A stretch of DNA of 64,000 nt, from positions 1,302,001 to 1,366,000 of the forward strand of contig NZ_CP072549.1 of NCBI RefSeq assembly GCF_019343495.1, written 5' to 3'. The notes beneath the pieces were generated by a model, which searched no databases, was not told the DNA's origin, and saw only the letters and a list, made by a program, of their open reading frames with translations. This DNA comes from Acinetobacter lwoffii (GTDB lineage: Bacteria; Pseudomonadota; Gammaproteobacteria; Pseudomonadales; Moraxellaceae). Numbering within the stretch: position 1 is the first letter of the stretch; every line of letters begins with the position of its first letter. Of the stretch, positions 7,812 through 19,078 are shown piece by piece. Made by a program: the position numbers and the translations under genes.

Positions 7812-9428
7812 TTAAAGACGAACCAATTCCACAATCTTCTCAGCAAGTTCTTCAACTGTATCTACGGTTAAAGTCGTGTCTGTACCTTCAGCAGCATCGG
7901 TAATCACAACCACACCAGTTTCACGAACCAGTGCAACCTGCTCCGCATTCAAACCTGCTTTAGCAATAGCAACGATCCCTTGCTGAATCAGCAAGCTTTC
8001 TAGCGCCTGAGCATTTTCCAAAGCTTTACCAGATACAGTCACCGCAGCAGGTTTTTGACCCAAACGTGCCGCACGTGCTTCTGCAGTGACAGGCTCATCG
8101 TGTGCAGACCATTCAACTGATTCTTCCACCATACCAGCACCAATCGTCACGTTATTCAAACGATCGATGAAGATAAACGAACCGGTGAAACGGCTGTCTT
8201 GATAACGGTCAAAGACCACTGGTGCATCAAATTCAACAGTCACATTGGCGATTGCATTTAGCTCAAGTTTATCCACCTGAACTTTTTCCAATGTGTTAAC
8301 GTTGGTACGGTAATGAATTGCCGTTACTTTTGCCGGAACGGTTTGCGTACCAATCTTGATGTTGTACAGCTTACCCAGTACAAGTGGTTGATCTGCCATC
8401 CACACAACAGTCGCTTGAACTGAACGGGAAATATTTGGAACAGCTTGATCCGCACGAATTAACACGTTACCACGTGAAATATCAATTTCATCGTTAAGCG
8501 TTAAAGTCACTGCCTGACCTGCAACTGCATGCTCAAAGTTGCCATCAAAAGTGACAATTTCTTTAACAGTCGATGATTTACCAGAAGGCAAAGCTGTTAC
8601 GGTATCACCAACATTGATATCGCCAAGTGCGATCGTACCGCAGAAACCACGGAAGTCGAGGTTCGGACGATTGACGTATTGCACAGGGAAACGGAAATCC
8701 TGCTTCGCTGAACTACGGTTAATTTCCACCGATTCAAGCGTACCCATCAGCGTTTCACCAGTGTACCACGGCGTATTGGCTGACTTGTTCACCACGTTAT
8801 CGCCATTCAGTGCAGAAATAGGCGTAAAAATGATATTGCTTGGTTTGCGATCGCCCAATTGTGCAACGAATGCCGCATATTCAGCCTGGATTTCATTGAA
8901 ACGTGTTTCAGAGAATTCCACCAAGTCCATCTTGTTGATTGCAACAATGATGTTTTTGATACCGAGCAAACTCGCAATAAAAGTATGACGACGCGTCTGG
9001 GTTTGCACGCCATAACGCGCATCAATCAAAATGATCGCAAGATCACACGTCGATGCACCAGTTGCCATGTTACGGGTGTACTGTTCATGTCCCGGCGTAT
9101 CCGCGATGATGAACTTACGTTTTTCAGTCGAGAAGTAACGATATGCCACATCAATGGTAATGCCTTGCTCACGCTCTGCTTGTAAACCATCGACCAGAAG
9201 TGCCAAGTCAGGTGCATCGCCAGTCGTACCGACCTTTTTCGAGTCACGGGTCACGGCCTGTAATTGATCTTCATAAATCAATTTTGAATCGTATAGCAGA
9301 CGACCGATTAACGTCGATTTACCATCATCCACGTTACCGCAAGTCAGGAAACGCAACAGATCTTTATTTTCATGTTGTTTCAGATAGCCCAAGATATCTT
9401 GGCTGATTAAATCAGATTGATGAGACAT
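7812..9428 (-). CDS. cysN: Sulfate adenylyltransferase subunit 1 (GTPase), with a remnant CysC-like tail
   Basis: GTPase subunit of ATP sulfurylase; couples GTP hydrolysis to adenylylation of sulfate by CysD. 538 residues. G1 GNVDDGKST (31-39), G3 DTPGH (110-114), G4 NKMD (165-168), then two EF-Tu-like beta-barrels to about 445. Plain CysN is about 475 residues. Here an 87-residue tail starts [16 protein letters not shown] (452 on), which resembles the junction of fused CysN-CysC enzymes, but the APS-kinase P-loop and most of that domain are missing. Second gene of a cysD-cysN operon, separated from cysD by a palindromic repeat. Confidence 0.96.
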   Translation of the reverse strand: MSHQSDLISQDILGYLKQHENKDLLRFLTCGNVDDGKSTLIGRLLYDSKLIYEDQLQAVTRDSKKVGTTGDAPDLALLVDGLQAEREQGITIDVAYRYFSTEKRKFIIADTPGHEQYTRNMATGASTCDLAIILIDARYGVQTQTRRHTFIASLLGIKNIIVAINKMDLVEFSETRFNEIQAEYAAFVAQLGDRKPSNIIFTPISALNGDNVVNKSANTPWYTGETLMGTLESVEINRSSAKQDFRFPVQYVNRPNLDFRGFCGTIALGDINVGDTVTALPSGKSSTVKEIVTFDGNFEHAVAGQAVTLTLNDEIDISRGNVLIRADQAVPNISRSVQATVVWMADQPLVLGKLYNIKIGTQTVPAKVTAIHYRTNVNTLEKVQVDKLELNAIANVTVEFDAPVVFDRYQDSRFTGSFIFIDRLNNVTIGAGMVEESVEWSAHDEPVTAEARAARLGQKPAAVTVSGKALENAQALESLLIQQGIVAIAKAGLNAEQVALVRETGVVVITDAAEGTDTTLTVDTVEELAEKIVELVRL

Positions 9429-9464
9429 CGCTCAAAGCTCCACATATTCTTTAGAAATCGGTTT

Positions 9465-9537
9465 TTGATCCCCCTGTACCCCCCTTTATAAAGGGGGAAA
9501 TCTCCTCTCTTTTTAAAAAGAGGTCGGGAGAGATTCT
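9465..9537. repeat. Composite palindromic repeat, copy 2, between cysD and cysN
   Basis: CCCCC-TTTATAAA-GGGGG (9480-9497) and CTCTTTTTAAAAAGAG (about 9507-9522) hairpins within an outer inverted repeat GATCCCCCTGTACC ... GGTCGGGAGAGATTC. The right end touches the cysD stop codon (9536-9538), so the element is transcribed inside the cysDN mRNA. Confidence 0.85.
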
Positions 9538-10450
9538 AGAAGTAGCCTTCCTGCTTCTTCTTCTCCATCGAGCCTGCTTCATCATGGTCAATCATACGAC
9601 CTTGACGCTCAGAACTGGTTGCCAGCAACATTTCCTGAATAATTTCCGGCAAGGTATTGGCTGTAGATTCCACAGCACCTGTTAATGGATAACAACCCAA
9701 CGTACGGAAACGTACCGATTTCATTTGTGGAACTTCACCTTCTTTTAAAGGCATACGTTCATCATCAACCATAATAAGTGTGCCACTACGTTCAACCACA
9801 GGACGTTCTGCAGCCAAATAAAGTGGTACTAATGGAATACTTTCCAAATAGATGTATTGCCAGATATCCAGCTCGGTCCAGTTAGATAAAGGGAATACAC
9901 GAATACTTTCGCCCTTGTTCACTTTACCATTATAAAGATTCCAAAGTTCTGGGCGCTGGTTTTTCGGATCCCAGCGATGTTTTGAATCACGGAATGAATA
10001 AACACGTTCCTTGGCACGTGATTTTTCTTCATCACGGCGCGCGCCACCAAAAGCAGCATCAAAACCGTATTTGTCCAAGGCCTGTTTTAAGCCCTGAGTT
10101 TTCATGATGTCGGTATATTTAGAACTGCCGTGATCGAACGGGTTAATACCGGCATCGACCCCTTCTTTATTCTGATGCACGATCAAATCGAAACCATGGG
10201 TTTTCGCCATATTGTCCCGGAAAGTGATCATGTCTTTAAACTTCCAGCCTGTATCGACATGTAATAATGGAAATGGAAGTTTTGCTGGGTAAAACGCTTT
10301 TAGCGCAAGATGCAGCATGACCGCTGAATCTTTACCAATCGAATACAGCATGACCGGATTTTCAAACTCGGCAGCAACTTCGCGGATGATATGAATACTC
10401 TCAGCTTCAAGCTGTTTGAGATGAGTAAGTCTTTCCTCATTTAACGACAT
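9536..10450 (-). CDS. cysD: Sulfate adenylyltransferase subunit 2
   Basis: Catalytic subunit of ATP sulfurylase, making adenosine 5'-phosphosulfate from ATP and sulfate; cytosolic complex with CysN. 304 residues from ATG at 10450 (a GTG three codons upstream is an alternative; neither has a strong ribosome site). PP-loop motif [10 protein letters not shown] (37-46) is intact, followed by [13 protein letters not shown] and the [16 protein letters not shown] stretch typical of CysD. The C-terminal [12 protein letters not shown] matches the family end. First gene of the operon, with an AT-rich, palindrome-bearing upstream region that probably carries CysB-type control (inferred). Confidence 0.97.
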   Translation of the reverse strand: MSLNEERLTHLKQLEAESIHIIREVAAEFENPVMLYSIGKDSAVMLHLALKAFYPAKLPFPLLHVDTGWKFKDMITFRDNMAKTHGFDLIVHQNKEGVDAGINPFDHGSSKYTDIMKTQGLKQALDKYGFDAAFGGARRDEEKSRAKERVYSFRDSKHRWDPKNQRPELWNLYNGKVNKGESIRVFPLSNWTELDIWQYIYLESIPLVPLYLAAERPVVERSGTLIMVDDERMPLKEGEVPQMKSVRFRTLGCYPLTGAVESTANTLPEIIQEMLLATSSERQGRMIDHDEAGSMEKKKQEGYF

Positions 10451-10772
10451 GGACAACACCAGCTTAGAAAAACGTGTACTTATGACACTTTTGAAAATTT
10501 ATATTCATTATAGTGATTTACTTATCCTATCCATTGCTTGTTTTATGATATTGATATATCAAAAGCTCATATAAAAATTCATCAATAATGAATATCAGTT
10601 TTTATGAATCAATGATGAGTATCATCAAGTCTGCGCATTTTAAGCTAGATTGCTCTACAATCCTGCAGCTAAACCAATAAAGTTAGAGCTAAATAATCTA
10701 AAGTAGTGGTTCTCAAATAATTAAAAAATTACTAGAGTAAGATTCCATTCTCCCCCTTGATATACTTTGCTT
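10451..10772. other. Divergent AT-rich intergenic region upstream of cysD
   Basis: No gene seen. Holds a TATAAT hexamer read on the minus strand (10507-10512) with no good -35, consistent with an activated promoter for cysD. It also holds a perfect palindrome TTGATATATCAA (10551-10562) and a dyad TGATGA-GTA-TCATCA (10613-10627). Both are candidate operator sites; the bound regulator is unknown. Confidence 0.5.
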
Positions 10773-11315
10773 ATGCCTTATAGCGCTTTTGATCTCGCCA
10801 CTGTAAAAAACCGTCTGGAACAGGCCCAGCTTGCGGACTACATTTATCAGCATCAGCAACATATTCTAGTCTTGCAAGAACCTTTCAGTGATGATGGCAA
10901 GCCTTTAAATATCTATCTGCAACACGAGCTGACCGCGGATCAAATCGGATTACAGTTTGGTCTGCGTTTGCAAGAAGGTCATTGGGAATTTCTAATCGGC
11001 GTTACTTATAGTAACCAGAACGCAGCTTACGAAATTGGTGCTGGCAACATCAAAGGTGATCAAAAAGCCTTTAACTTATTATATGCCTTTTATAATTATC
11101 CTAAAGCGTTCTATCTAGTGGCATTACCTTTGACCACCAACAGTCAGATTTTGGAGCAAACCTTGCAAAAGCAGCTTTTCAAGCAGCCTGATCTCAACTT
11201 CCTGAATACTGCAGTCAAGGTCAATCCTATGGGCGAACAAGTCAAATGGATGCAACACTATATTCTGCAACAGACTCTAGATATGAAAGTCCGGATTCAG
11301 ACTGCCCTACTTTAA
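10773..11315 (+). CDS. Conserved hypothetical protein
   Basis: 180 residues from MPYSAFDLATV; the ATG at 10773 is preferred over a TTG two codons upstream. No signal peptide or membrane segment; mixed alpha/beta composition with a Leu/Gln-rich C-terminus. A run of aromatic residues occurs in LLYAFYNYPKAFYLVALPL (about residues 107-125). It is in normal codon usage and followed by a 315-base gene-free gap, so it is probably a single-gene transcript. Family not recognised; the sequence gives no catalytic motif I can defend. Confidence 0.7.
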   Translation: MPYSAFDLATVKNRLEQAQLADYIYQHQQHILVLQEPFSDDGKPLNIYLQHELTADQIGLQFGLRLQEGHWEFLIGVTYSNQNAAYEIGAGNIKGDQKAFNLLYAFYNYPKAFYLVALPLTTNSQILEQTLQKQLFKQPDLNFLNTAVKVNPMGEQVKWMQHYILQQTLDMKVRIQTALL

Positions 11316-11630
11316 ACTTGAACAGAAAAATTTGGAGATACTCAGGTCGATGTATCTCTATACTTTCTCAGGCAAGCACACACAGAGTGCCATGCTATTC
11401 AGAATTCCTATTGCCGCTATGGCATCACTTGCTCAAACATCCAGTTAGCTTCTTATGGTTTATTATTAATTTTAATAGTTCAATAATTATTAAATAATCA
11501 ATATATTCAATCCTTGTTTATCGGGTTTTTTGTTATTTTTTTGCATACAAAATCAGTAATTACTGTTATCGTTATATCAATAAAAACTTTCAGACACTTT
11601 TCCTAAAAACATAATTATAGAGATAAAGAA
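11316..11630. other. Gene-free gap before yqiJ
   Basis: AT-rich; no RNA gene, terminator with T-run or repeat recognised. Presumably contains the yqiJK promoter. A TTGCATAC...TATCGTTAT area near 11540-11575 is too weak to call. Confidence 0.4.
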
Positions 11631-12266
11631 ATGTGGGAACTGTTTACGCATCCATCAAATATCGTATTTAGTATTAGCCTGAGCCTAATGCTGATGTTTG
11701 CTGCACTAGAATGTATTCTATTGCTGCTCGGCGGCGGCTCTCAGCATATCTTCGAACAGTTTTTACCTGAAGATCCCCTGCAACCAGAAATAAGCCCGGA
11801 TCAGTCTCCGGGTGTTTTCAGCAAAGTATTTGACTGGTTATATCTGGGGCGTCTGCCTTTATTTATCTGGCTAATCATCTTTCTGACCAGTTATGGGTTA
11901 AGCGGTTTATTGATTCAGGGCATATTTGAGCGCCTGACCAGCCAACTATTTAGTGTCTGGCTGATTTCTCCGGCCTGCCTGTTTCTGTGTATGCCTGTGG
12001 TGCGCTTTCTCGCTATGGCCGCTAGTAAGCTCCTGCCCCAAGACGAAACCTCTGCGATTCATAGCGATGAACTCATCGGACGTACCGCGACCATTATTCT
12101 CGGAGATGCCAAAGTGAATTCTCCAGCACAAGCCAAAGTTCGGGATCAACATGGCCAGACCCATTATGTGCTGGTCGAACCAGAAAACAATCAAATTTTA
12201 AATCAAGGTCAGAATGTAGTTCTAACCCACAAAACCAAGAACGGCTTTCAAGCCATTGCACTTTAA
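11631..12266 (+). CDS. yqiJ: YqiJ-family inner-membrane protein with NfeD-like OB domain
   Basis: 211 residues. Three hydrophobic segments (about 10-35, 76-100, 105-130) precede a cytosolic beta-rich C-terminal domain (about 145-211, GRTATIILGDAKVNSPAQAKVRD...) of the OB/NfeD type. NfeD-like membrane proteins pair with flotillins. Here the flotillin YqiK starts 37 bases downstream, as in the E. coli yqiJK operon, where the pair belongs to an envelope-stress regulon. Start ATG follows AGAGATAAAGAA. The family call rests on topology, the OB segment and synteny. Confidence 0.85.
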   Translation: MWELFTHPSNIVFSISLSLMLMFAALECILLLLGGGSQHIFEQFLPEDPLQPEISPDQSPGVFSKVFDWLYLGRLPLFIWLIIFLTSYGLSGLLIQGIFERLTSQLFSVWLISPACLFLCMPVVRFLAMAASKLLPQDETSAIHSDELIGRTATIILGDAKVNSPAQAKVRDQHGQTHYVLVEPENNQILNQGQNVVLTHKTKNGFQAIAL

Positions 12267-12303
12267 TTTTATTTAGCTAGTACTCAATTGAGACTTTATA
12301 ACA

Positions 12304-14010
12304 ATGTTAACATTTGATTTATATAATATTTTAATTATTGCGGGAATTATTTTTGTAGCATTGGTGACCTTCGGTCTCATCATTGCACGCTTATACCGTC
12401 GTTCAAGCAAGGAAATTTCCTTTGTGCGTACCGGTTGGGGTGGAGAAAAAGTGATTTTAGGTGGAGGTGCAATTGTGCTTCCAGTGTTGCATGAAACCAT
12501 TTCGGTGAATATGAATACCTTACGCCTAGAAGTACGCCGTGCAGATGATCAAGCACTGATTACTCGTGACCGAATGCGGGTCGATGTCATGGCCGAATTC
12601 TATGTACGAGTCAAGCCTACCGCAGATTCAATTGCAACCGCAGCACAAACCCTTGGTCAAAAGACCATGTCACCAAATGAACTAAAAAATCTGGTGGAAG
12701 GTAAATTTGTTGATTCATTGCGCGCAGTAGCTGCAGAAATGGCCATGGAAGAACTACATGAAAAACGCGTCGATTTCGTGCAAAAAGTACAGCAAGTGGT
12801 TTCAGAAGACCTGCATAAAAATGGTCTAGAGCTTGAAACCGTTTCCTTGACTGGACTGGATCAGACCGGATTTAAATACTTCAATCCACAAAATGCGTTT
12901 GATGCCGAAGGTCTGACCAAGCTCACTGAAACCATTGAAGATCGTCGCCGCAAGCGTAACCACATTGAACAGGATACCGATCTGGCGATTAAAACCAAAA
13001 ATCTGGAAGCAGAACAGGCACGCCTGCAAATTATTCGTGAAGAAGAATATGCCAAACTGCAACAAGAGCGTGAAATTGCCATTCGCCGAGCTGAACAACT
13101 GGCTGAAATTGCCGCTCAGGAAGCCGGCAAAAAACGCGAAGCAAAAGAAGCACAAATTGCCGCTGAACGAGAAGTTGAACTCAAGCGTATTCTGGCCGCC
13201 CGTGATGTTGAAAATGAAAATATTCAAAAGGCTCAGCTGATTCAAAAGGCTCAGGTCGAGCAAAAGAAAACTATTGAACTGGCTGAACAGGATCGCGCCA
13301 TTGCCATTGCGGAAAAATCACGTGCTGAATCTGAAGCCAAAGCCCAAGCCGATCAGGCGCGTGCACAAGCGGTAAAAGCGGAAGAAGAAGTCATCACCGT
13401 ACGTCAAATCCAGCAGGCAGAGCGTCAAAAAGCAGTTGAACTGGTCGCAGCCAAAGAACATGCTGAAAAAGATGCAATTGCAATTACAGTTGCCGCTGAA
13501 GCTGGCAAACAGGCGGCAGCAGATGATGCAGAAGCAGTGCGGATTGCGGCTGAGGCTGAAGCAGAAAAAGTCCGCCTGAAGGCCAAGGGCGAAGCGGATG
13601 CAAAAATCCTACTGGCTCAAGCGATGGAAAAACAGTATCAGGTCGATGCTGAAGGTACCCGTGCGGTCAATGAAGCCAATAACGTCCTGTCACCTGAACA
13701 GGTTGAAATGCAGATTCGTTTAGCTATGCTGAAATACTTGCCTGAAATTATCCGGGAAAGTGTCAAGCCAATGGAAAATATTGATGATATCAAGATTCTT
13801 CAAGTGAATGGCCTACATGGCGGTCATGCCGGTGCCTGTCAGGCAGATGCCCATCATGAAGGTAGCAATGTTGCCCTGTCAGATCAGGTGGTGAATAGCG
13901 CCCTGCGCTATCGTAGCCAGGCACCGCTCATTGACAGCCTGATGAGTGAGCTTGGTATTCAGGGTGGAGATATCAACGGCATGACTCAGAGCCTTAAAGC
14001 TAAAACTTAA
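12304..14010 (+). CDS. yqiK: Flotillin-family protein YqiK
   Basis: 568 residues. N-terminal transmembrane helix (about 5-28), SPFH/band-7 domain (about 40-205; FVRTGWGGEKVILGGGAIVLPVLHE), then a long charged coiled coil (about 210-440; repeated Glu/Ala/Lys/Gln heptads), and a C-terminal oligomerisation region. Flotillins form membrane-associated scaffolds ('functional membrane microdomains'). Downstream partner of YqiJ. Unusual: the tail carries a His/Cys cluster with His505, His508, Cys512, His517 and His518, which could bind metal. A bidirectional terminator follows. Confidence 0.92.
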   Translation: MLTFDLYNILIIAGIIFVALVTFGLIIARLYRRSSKEISFVRTGWGGEKVILGGGAIVLPVLHETISVNMNTLRLEVRRADDQALITRDRMRVDVMAEFYVRVKPTADSIATAAQTLGQKTMSPNELKNLVEGKFVDSLRAVAAEMAMEELHEKRVDFVQKVQQVVSEDLHKNGLELETVSLTGLDQTGFKYFNPQNAFDAEGLTKLTETIEDRRRKRNHIEQDTDLAIKTKNLEAEQARLQIIREEEYAKLQQEREIAIRRAEQLAEIAAQEAGKKREAKEAQIAAEREVELKRILAARDVENENIQKAQLIQKAQVEQKKTIELAEQDRAIAIAEKSRAESEAKAQADQARAQAVKAEEEVITVRQIQQAERQKAVELVAAKEHAEKDAIAITVAAEAGKQAAADDAEAVRIAAEAEAEKVRLKAKGEADAKILLAQAMEKQYQVDAEGTRAVNEANNVLSPEQVEMQIRLAMLKYLPEIIRESVKPMENIDDIKILQVNGLHGGHAGACQADAHHEGSNVALSDQVVNSALRYRSQAPLIDSLMSELGIQGGDINGMTQSLKAKT

Positions 14011-14024
14011 AAATAGAATGAGAT

Positions 14025-14056
14025 ATAAAAAAGCTCCCATTTGGGAGCTTTTTTAT
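14025..14056. terminator. Bidirectional terminator between yqiK and sucD
   Basis: AAAAAGCTCCCA / TGGGAGCTTTTT, two-base loop; strong on both strands. Confidence 0.9.
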
Positions 14057-14075
14057 TGAAGGTCTAATGTGAATA

Positions 14076-14966
14076 TCAAACTAAACCTTTATCTTTTAAC
14101 ACTTGTAGCATGGTTGAACCGAGTTCGGCAGGACTGCGCGTATAGGCCATACCCGCACGCTCAAAGGCAGCAAACTTTTCTTCTGCTGTACCCTTACCAC
14201 CTGAAATAATCGCCCCTGCGTGACCCATACGTTTGCCTTTAGGTGCAGTTACACCCGCAATATAACCAACAACTGGCTTAGTCACATTCGATTGAATATA
14301 TTCAGCTGCTTCTTCTTCAGCTGTACCACCAATCTCACCAATCATGATGATGGCTTCAGTTTGCGGATCTTCCTGGAACAATTTCAAGCAATCAATCTGG
14401 TTCATGCCCGGAATTGGGTCTCCACCAATACCGATACAAGTCGACTGACCTAAACCGAGTTTTGTGGTTTGCGCCACAGCCTCATAAGTCAGTGTGCCTG
14501 AACGCGAAATAATCCCGATTTTACCCGGCTGATGAATATGCCCCGGCATGATCCCGATCTTACATTCACCCGGCGTAATAATACCCGGACAGTTTGGTCC
14601 GATCAGACGTGTGCCATTACCATTGGTTTCCAGATAACGCTTGGCTTTGAGCATATCGATGGTCGGTACACCTTCAGTAATCACCACAATTAACTCAATG
14701 CCAGAATCAACCGCTTCAACAATAGAATCCAGTACAAAGGGTGCCGGAACATAAATCACCGAAGCATCTGCACCCGTTTCTTTCACCGCTTCACGCATGG
14801 TATTAAATACAGGCAGTTCCAGATGAGTTTGACCACCTTTACCCGGGGTTACACCACCCACGACTTTAGTGCCGTAGGCCAGAGCCTGTTCAGAATGGAA
14901 TGTACCGTTTTTGCCTGTAAAGCCCTGTACCAATACTTTAGTGTCTTTATTAACTAATACGCTCAT
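14076..14966 (-). CDS. sucD: Succinyl-CoA ligase (ADP-forming), alpha subunit
   Basis: Substrate-level phosphorylation step of the TCA cycle: succinyl-CoA + ADP + Pi to succinate + ATP + CoA. 296 residues. CoA-binding Rossmann start [14 protein letters not shown] (15-28), [20 protein letters not shown] (123-142) and the phosphorylated histidine His249 in [18 protein letters not shown]. Ribosome site AAGGAGTATCTAGC before ATG. Sits 12 bases after sucC, so co-transcribed and probably co-translated for heterotetramer assembly. Confidence 0.98.
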   Translation of the reverse strand: MSVLVNKDTKVLVQGFTGKNGTFHSEQALAYGTKVVGGVTPGKGGQTHLELPVFNTMREAVKETGADASVIYVPAPFVLDSIVEAVDSGIELIVVITEGVPTIDMLKAKRYLETNGNGTRLIGPNCPGIITPGECKIGIMPGHIHQPGKIGIISRSGTLTYEAVAQTTKLGLGQSTCIGIGGDPIPGMNQIDCLKLFQEDPQTEAIIMIGEIGGTAEEEAAEYIQSNVTKPVVGYIAGVTAPKGKRMGHAGAIISGGKGTAEEKFAAFERAGMAYTRSPAELGSTMLQVLKDKGLV

Positions 14967-14978
14967 GCTAGATACTCC

Positions 14979-16145
14979 TTAAGCTTTTACAGCAGCAACG
15001 ATTTTTTCTGCAGCATCAGCAAGACCGTGTGCAGAAATCAATTTCAAACCTGATTCATTCAGTAATTTTGCACCCAGTTCTGCATTGTTGCCTTCAAGGC
15101 GAACAACCACAGGAACGGTCACATTTACTTCCTGAACCGCTGCAATAATTGCTTCAGCAATCATGTCACAACGTACAATTCCACCAAAAATATTGATTAA
15201 TACACCCTGCACAGAAGTGTCGGCAAGGATAATTTTAAAGGCTTCAATCACGCGCTCTTTGGTTGCACCACCACCCACATCCAGGAAGTTGGCGGGTTGA
15301 CCGCCATAAAGCTTGATAATATCCATGGTTGCCATGGCAAGACCGGCACCATTGACCATGCAACCAATGTTACCTTCCAGCGCTACATAGTTCAGATCAA
15401 ACTCTGAAGCTTTTAGCTCACGCTCATTTTCCTGAGACTTATCACGTAGTACCGCCACTTCAGGCAAACGGTACAGTGCATTCGAATCAATTCCGATTTT
15501 GGCATCGACACACAGAATGTCGCCGTTTTCACGCACAGACAGCGGATTGATTTCGAAAAGTGCAAAATCATTGTCTACAAATGCCTGATAAGCAGCCGTC
15601 ATGACTTTAACAAACTGATTAATTTGTCCATCTTTGAGTTTAAGTGCGAAAGCAACTTCACGCGCCTGAAATGGCATTAGACCGACTAAAGGATCAACTT
15701 CAACTTTAATAATTTTTTCAGGGGTTTCTTCGGCCACTTTCTCAATTTCAACACCGCCTTCAGTCGACGCCATAAAAGTGATGCGGCGAGTCGAGCGATC
15801 CACTACAGCACCCAAGTACAGCTCGCGCTCAACCGGATAAACATCCTCAGAGACTAAAATGCTATTGACCGGCTGACCATTGGCATCAGTCTGATAAGTC
15901 ACCAAGCGTGAACCAATAATCTGATTGGCATATTCAGCAGCCTCGGCAGCCGATTTCACCACTTTTACCCCACCAGCCTTACCCCGGCCACCCGCATGCA
16001 CCTGTGCTTTCAATACTGCGAACTTTCCACCCAGCTGCTCGAAAGCATGCACCGTTTCATCGGCATTGGTGGCAAGTATTCCTTCCTGCACAGGCATACC
16101 ATATTTTTTTAATAGCGCTTTTGCTTGATACTCATGTAAATTCAT
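14979..16145 (-). CDS. sucC: Succinyl-CoA ligase (ADP-forming), beta subunit
   Basis: 388 residues, the family length. N-terminal ATP-grasp fold beginning [19 protein letters not shown], with [15 protein letters not shown] (46-60) for nucleotide binding and FEINPLSV for metal binding; C-terminal [15 protein letters not shown] ... GGGATKERV ligase-CoA domain. Forms the alpha2beta2 (or alpha-beta) enzyme with SucD. An intrinsic terminator separates it from lpdA upstream, so sucCD can have its own promoter in the 136-base gap after that terminator; no good hexamers were recognised there. Confidence 0.98.
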   Translation of the reverse strand: MNLHEYQAKALLKKYGMPVQEGILATNADETVHAFEQLGGKFAVLKAQVHAGGRGKAGGVKVVKSAAEAAEYANQIIGSRLVTYQTDANGQPVNSILVSEDVYPVERELYLGAVVDRSTRRITFMASTEGGVEIEKVAEETPEKIIKVEVDPLVGLMPFQAREVAFALKLKDGQINQFVKVMTAAYQAFVDNDFALFEINPLSVRENGDILCVDAKIGIDSNALYRLPEVAVLRDKSQENERELKASEFDLNYVALEGNIGCMVNGAGLAMATMDIIKLYGGQPANFLDVGGGATKERVIEAFKIILADTSVQGVLINIFGGIVRCDMIAEAIIAAVQEVNVTVPVVVRLEGNNAELGAKLLNESGLKLISAHGLADAAEKIVAAVKA

Positions 16146-16280
16146 TGAATAACCTTTTATTACTTCTTTGCCTTGTTATAACCCACTAGCACCCAGACGT
16201 CCGTCAAAGCAGTACCAGCATTTCTTAAAATCGTTATCTTTATTTTTAGATGATTGTTCCAATAAAAACAACCATGAAAT

Positions 16281-16312
16281 GTAAAAAGAGCGACCTAAGT
16301 CGCTCTTTTTTC
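16281..16312 (-). terminator. Terminator after lpdA (upstream of sucCD)
   Basis: AAAAAGAGCGAC / GTCGCTCTTTTT with CTAA loop; four bases past the lpdA stop. Symmetric A/T flanks make it function on either strand. Confidence 0.9.
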
Positions 16313-16315
16313 GAA

Positions 16316-17758
<1,443 letters not shown>

Positions 17759-17759
17759 C

Positions 17760-17836
17760 TAATCCCCCTTATTAATCCCCCTTTTCCAAAGGGGGATCTT
17801 CCCCTCTTTTTAAAGAGGGGTTAGGGGAGATTTTTA
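17760..17836. repeat. Composite palindromic repeat, copy 3, between sucB and lpdA
   Basis: Hairpins CCCCCTTT...AAAGGGGG (17777-17795) and CCCCTCTTT...AAAGAGGGG (17801-17820), with outer AATCCCCC ... TTAGGGGAGATTTTT. Occupies nearly the whole sucB-lpdA gap, so it is carried in the sucAB-lpdA message. Same architecture as the copies at 2959 and 9465. Confidence 0.85.
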
Positions 17837-17845
17837 ATGAATAAA

Positions 17846-19060
17846 TTACAGATCAAGGATCAGACGCGCTGGCTCTTCTAACAATTCTTTGATTGTTACA
17901 AGGAAACCGACTGCTTCTTTACCATCGATTAAACGGTGGTCATAAGACAGTGCAAGGTACATCATTGGCAAGATTTCTACTTGACCATTCACCGCCATCG
18001 GACGTTCCTGGATTTTATGCATACCCAGAATCGCAGTTTGTGGTGTATTTAGAATTGGTGTAGAAAGCAATGAACCGAAAGTACCACCATTAGTAATAGT
18101 GAATGTACCGCCAGTCATATCTTCGATACCCAGTTTACCGTCACGTGCCTTGCCGGCATATGCACGGATGCCGTTTTCAACTTCAGCATAGTTCATGCGG
18201 TCTGTATCACGAAGAACAGGAACCACTAGACCACGCTCAGATGAAACTGCAACACCGATGTCGTAGTAACCGTGATACACGATGTCATCGCCATCAATTG
18301 AAGCATTTACCGCTGGATAGCGTTTAAGTGCTTCAGTTGCTGCTTTAACGAAGAATGACATGAAGCCAAGACGCGCACCATGACGCTTCTCGAATGCATC
18401 TTTGTATTGAGCACGCATTTCCATGATTGGTTTCATGTTCACTTCGTTGAACGTGGTCAACATTGCAGTTTCTTGAGTCGCTGCAAGTAAACGTTCAGCA
18501 ACACGCTTACGAAGGCGAGTCATAGGAACACGTTTTTCGATACGCTCGCCCACTGCAACGCTTAATGGTTGCGCTGCAGGTGCTGCCGGTTTCGCTTGAT
18601 GATTTGCCACATCTTCTTTCGTGATGCGACCGCCACGGCCTGTACCTGCAACGTCAGCAGCTGCAACACCAGATTCAGTCAATGCTTTACGCACTGCTGG
18701 AGCCTGATCCTGTACTTGTTGACGTTCAACGATCGGTGCATTACCCGCTTCAGTTTGAGCAGCAGCTTGTTCAACTTTCTCTTCAGACTGAACTGCTTGA
18801 GTTTGCGTAGCGCCAGAAACAGCACCTTCTTCAAACTGTGCAATGACTTCAGCTGAAAGAACAGTATCGCCTTCACCTTTAATAATAGATGCAAGTGTAC
18901 CGTCTGCAGGAGCAACAACTTCTAAAACAACTTTATCAGTCTCAATATCGCAGATCACTTCATCACGTGACACTGCTTCACCTGGTTGTTTGTGCCAAGT
19001 TGCGATCGTACCGTCCGCAACTGACTCTGGGAATACCGGTGCTTTAATTTCGGTTGCCAT
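17846..19060 (-). CDS. sucB: Dihydrolipoyllysine-residue succinyltransferase (E2 of 2-oxoglutarate dehydrogenase)
   Basis: 404 residues. Lipoyl domain 1-76 with the lipoylated Lys43 in ETDKVVLEV; Ala/Gln/Pro-rich linker about 80-108; E3/E1-binding domain about 108-145 ([12 protein letters not shown]...[11 protein letters not shown]); catalytic core from about 170 with SYDHRLIDG, active-site His375 and Asp379. Forms the complex core that passes succinyl groups to CoA. 18 bases downstream of sucA with ribosome site AGGAGATTCTAAGTA, hence the same operon. Confidence 0.98.
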   Translation of the reverse strand: MATEIKAPVFPESVADGTIATWHKQPGEAVSRDEVICDIETDKVVLEVVAPADGTLASIIKGEGDTVLSAEVIAQFEEGAVSGATQTQAVQSEEKVEQAAAQTEAGNAPIVERQQVQDQAPAVRKALTESGVAAADVAGTGRGGRITKEDVANHQAKPAAPAAQPLSVAVGERIEKRVPMTRLRKRVAERLLAATQETAMLTTFNEVNMKPIMEMRAQYKDAFEKRHGARLGFMSFFVKAATEALKRYPAVNASIDGDDIVYHGYYDIGVAVSSERGLVVPVLRDTDRMNYAEVENGIRAYAGKARDGKLGIEDMTGGTFTITNGGTFGSLLSTPILNTPQTAILGMHKIQERPMAVNGQVEILPMMYLALSYDHRLIDGKEAVGFLVTIKELLEEPARLILDL

Positions 19061-19078
19061 TACTTAGAATCTCCTGGA

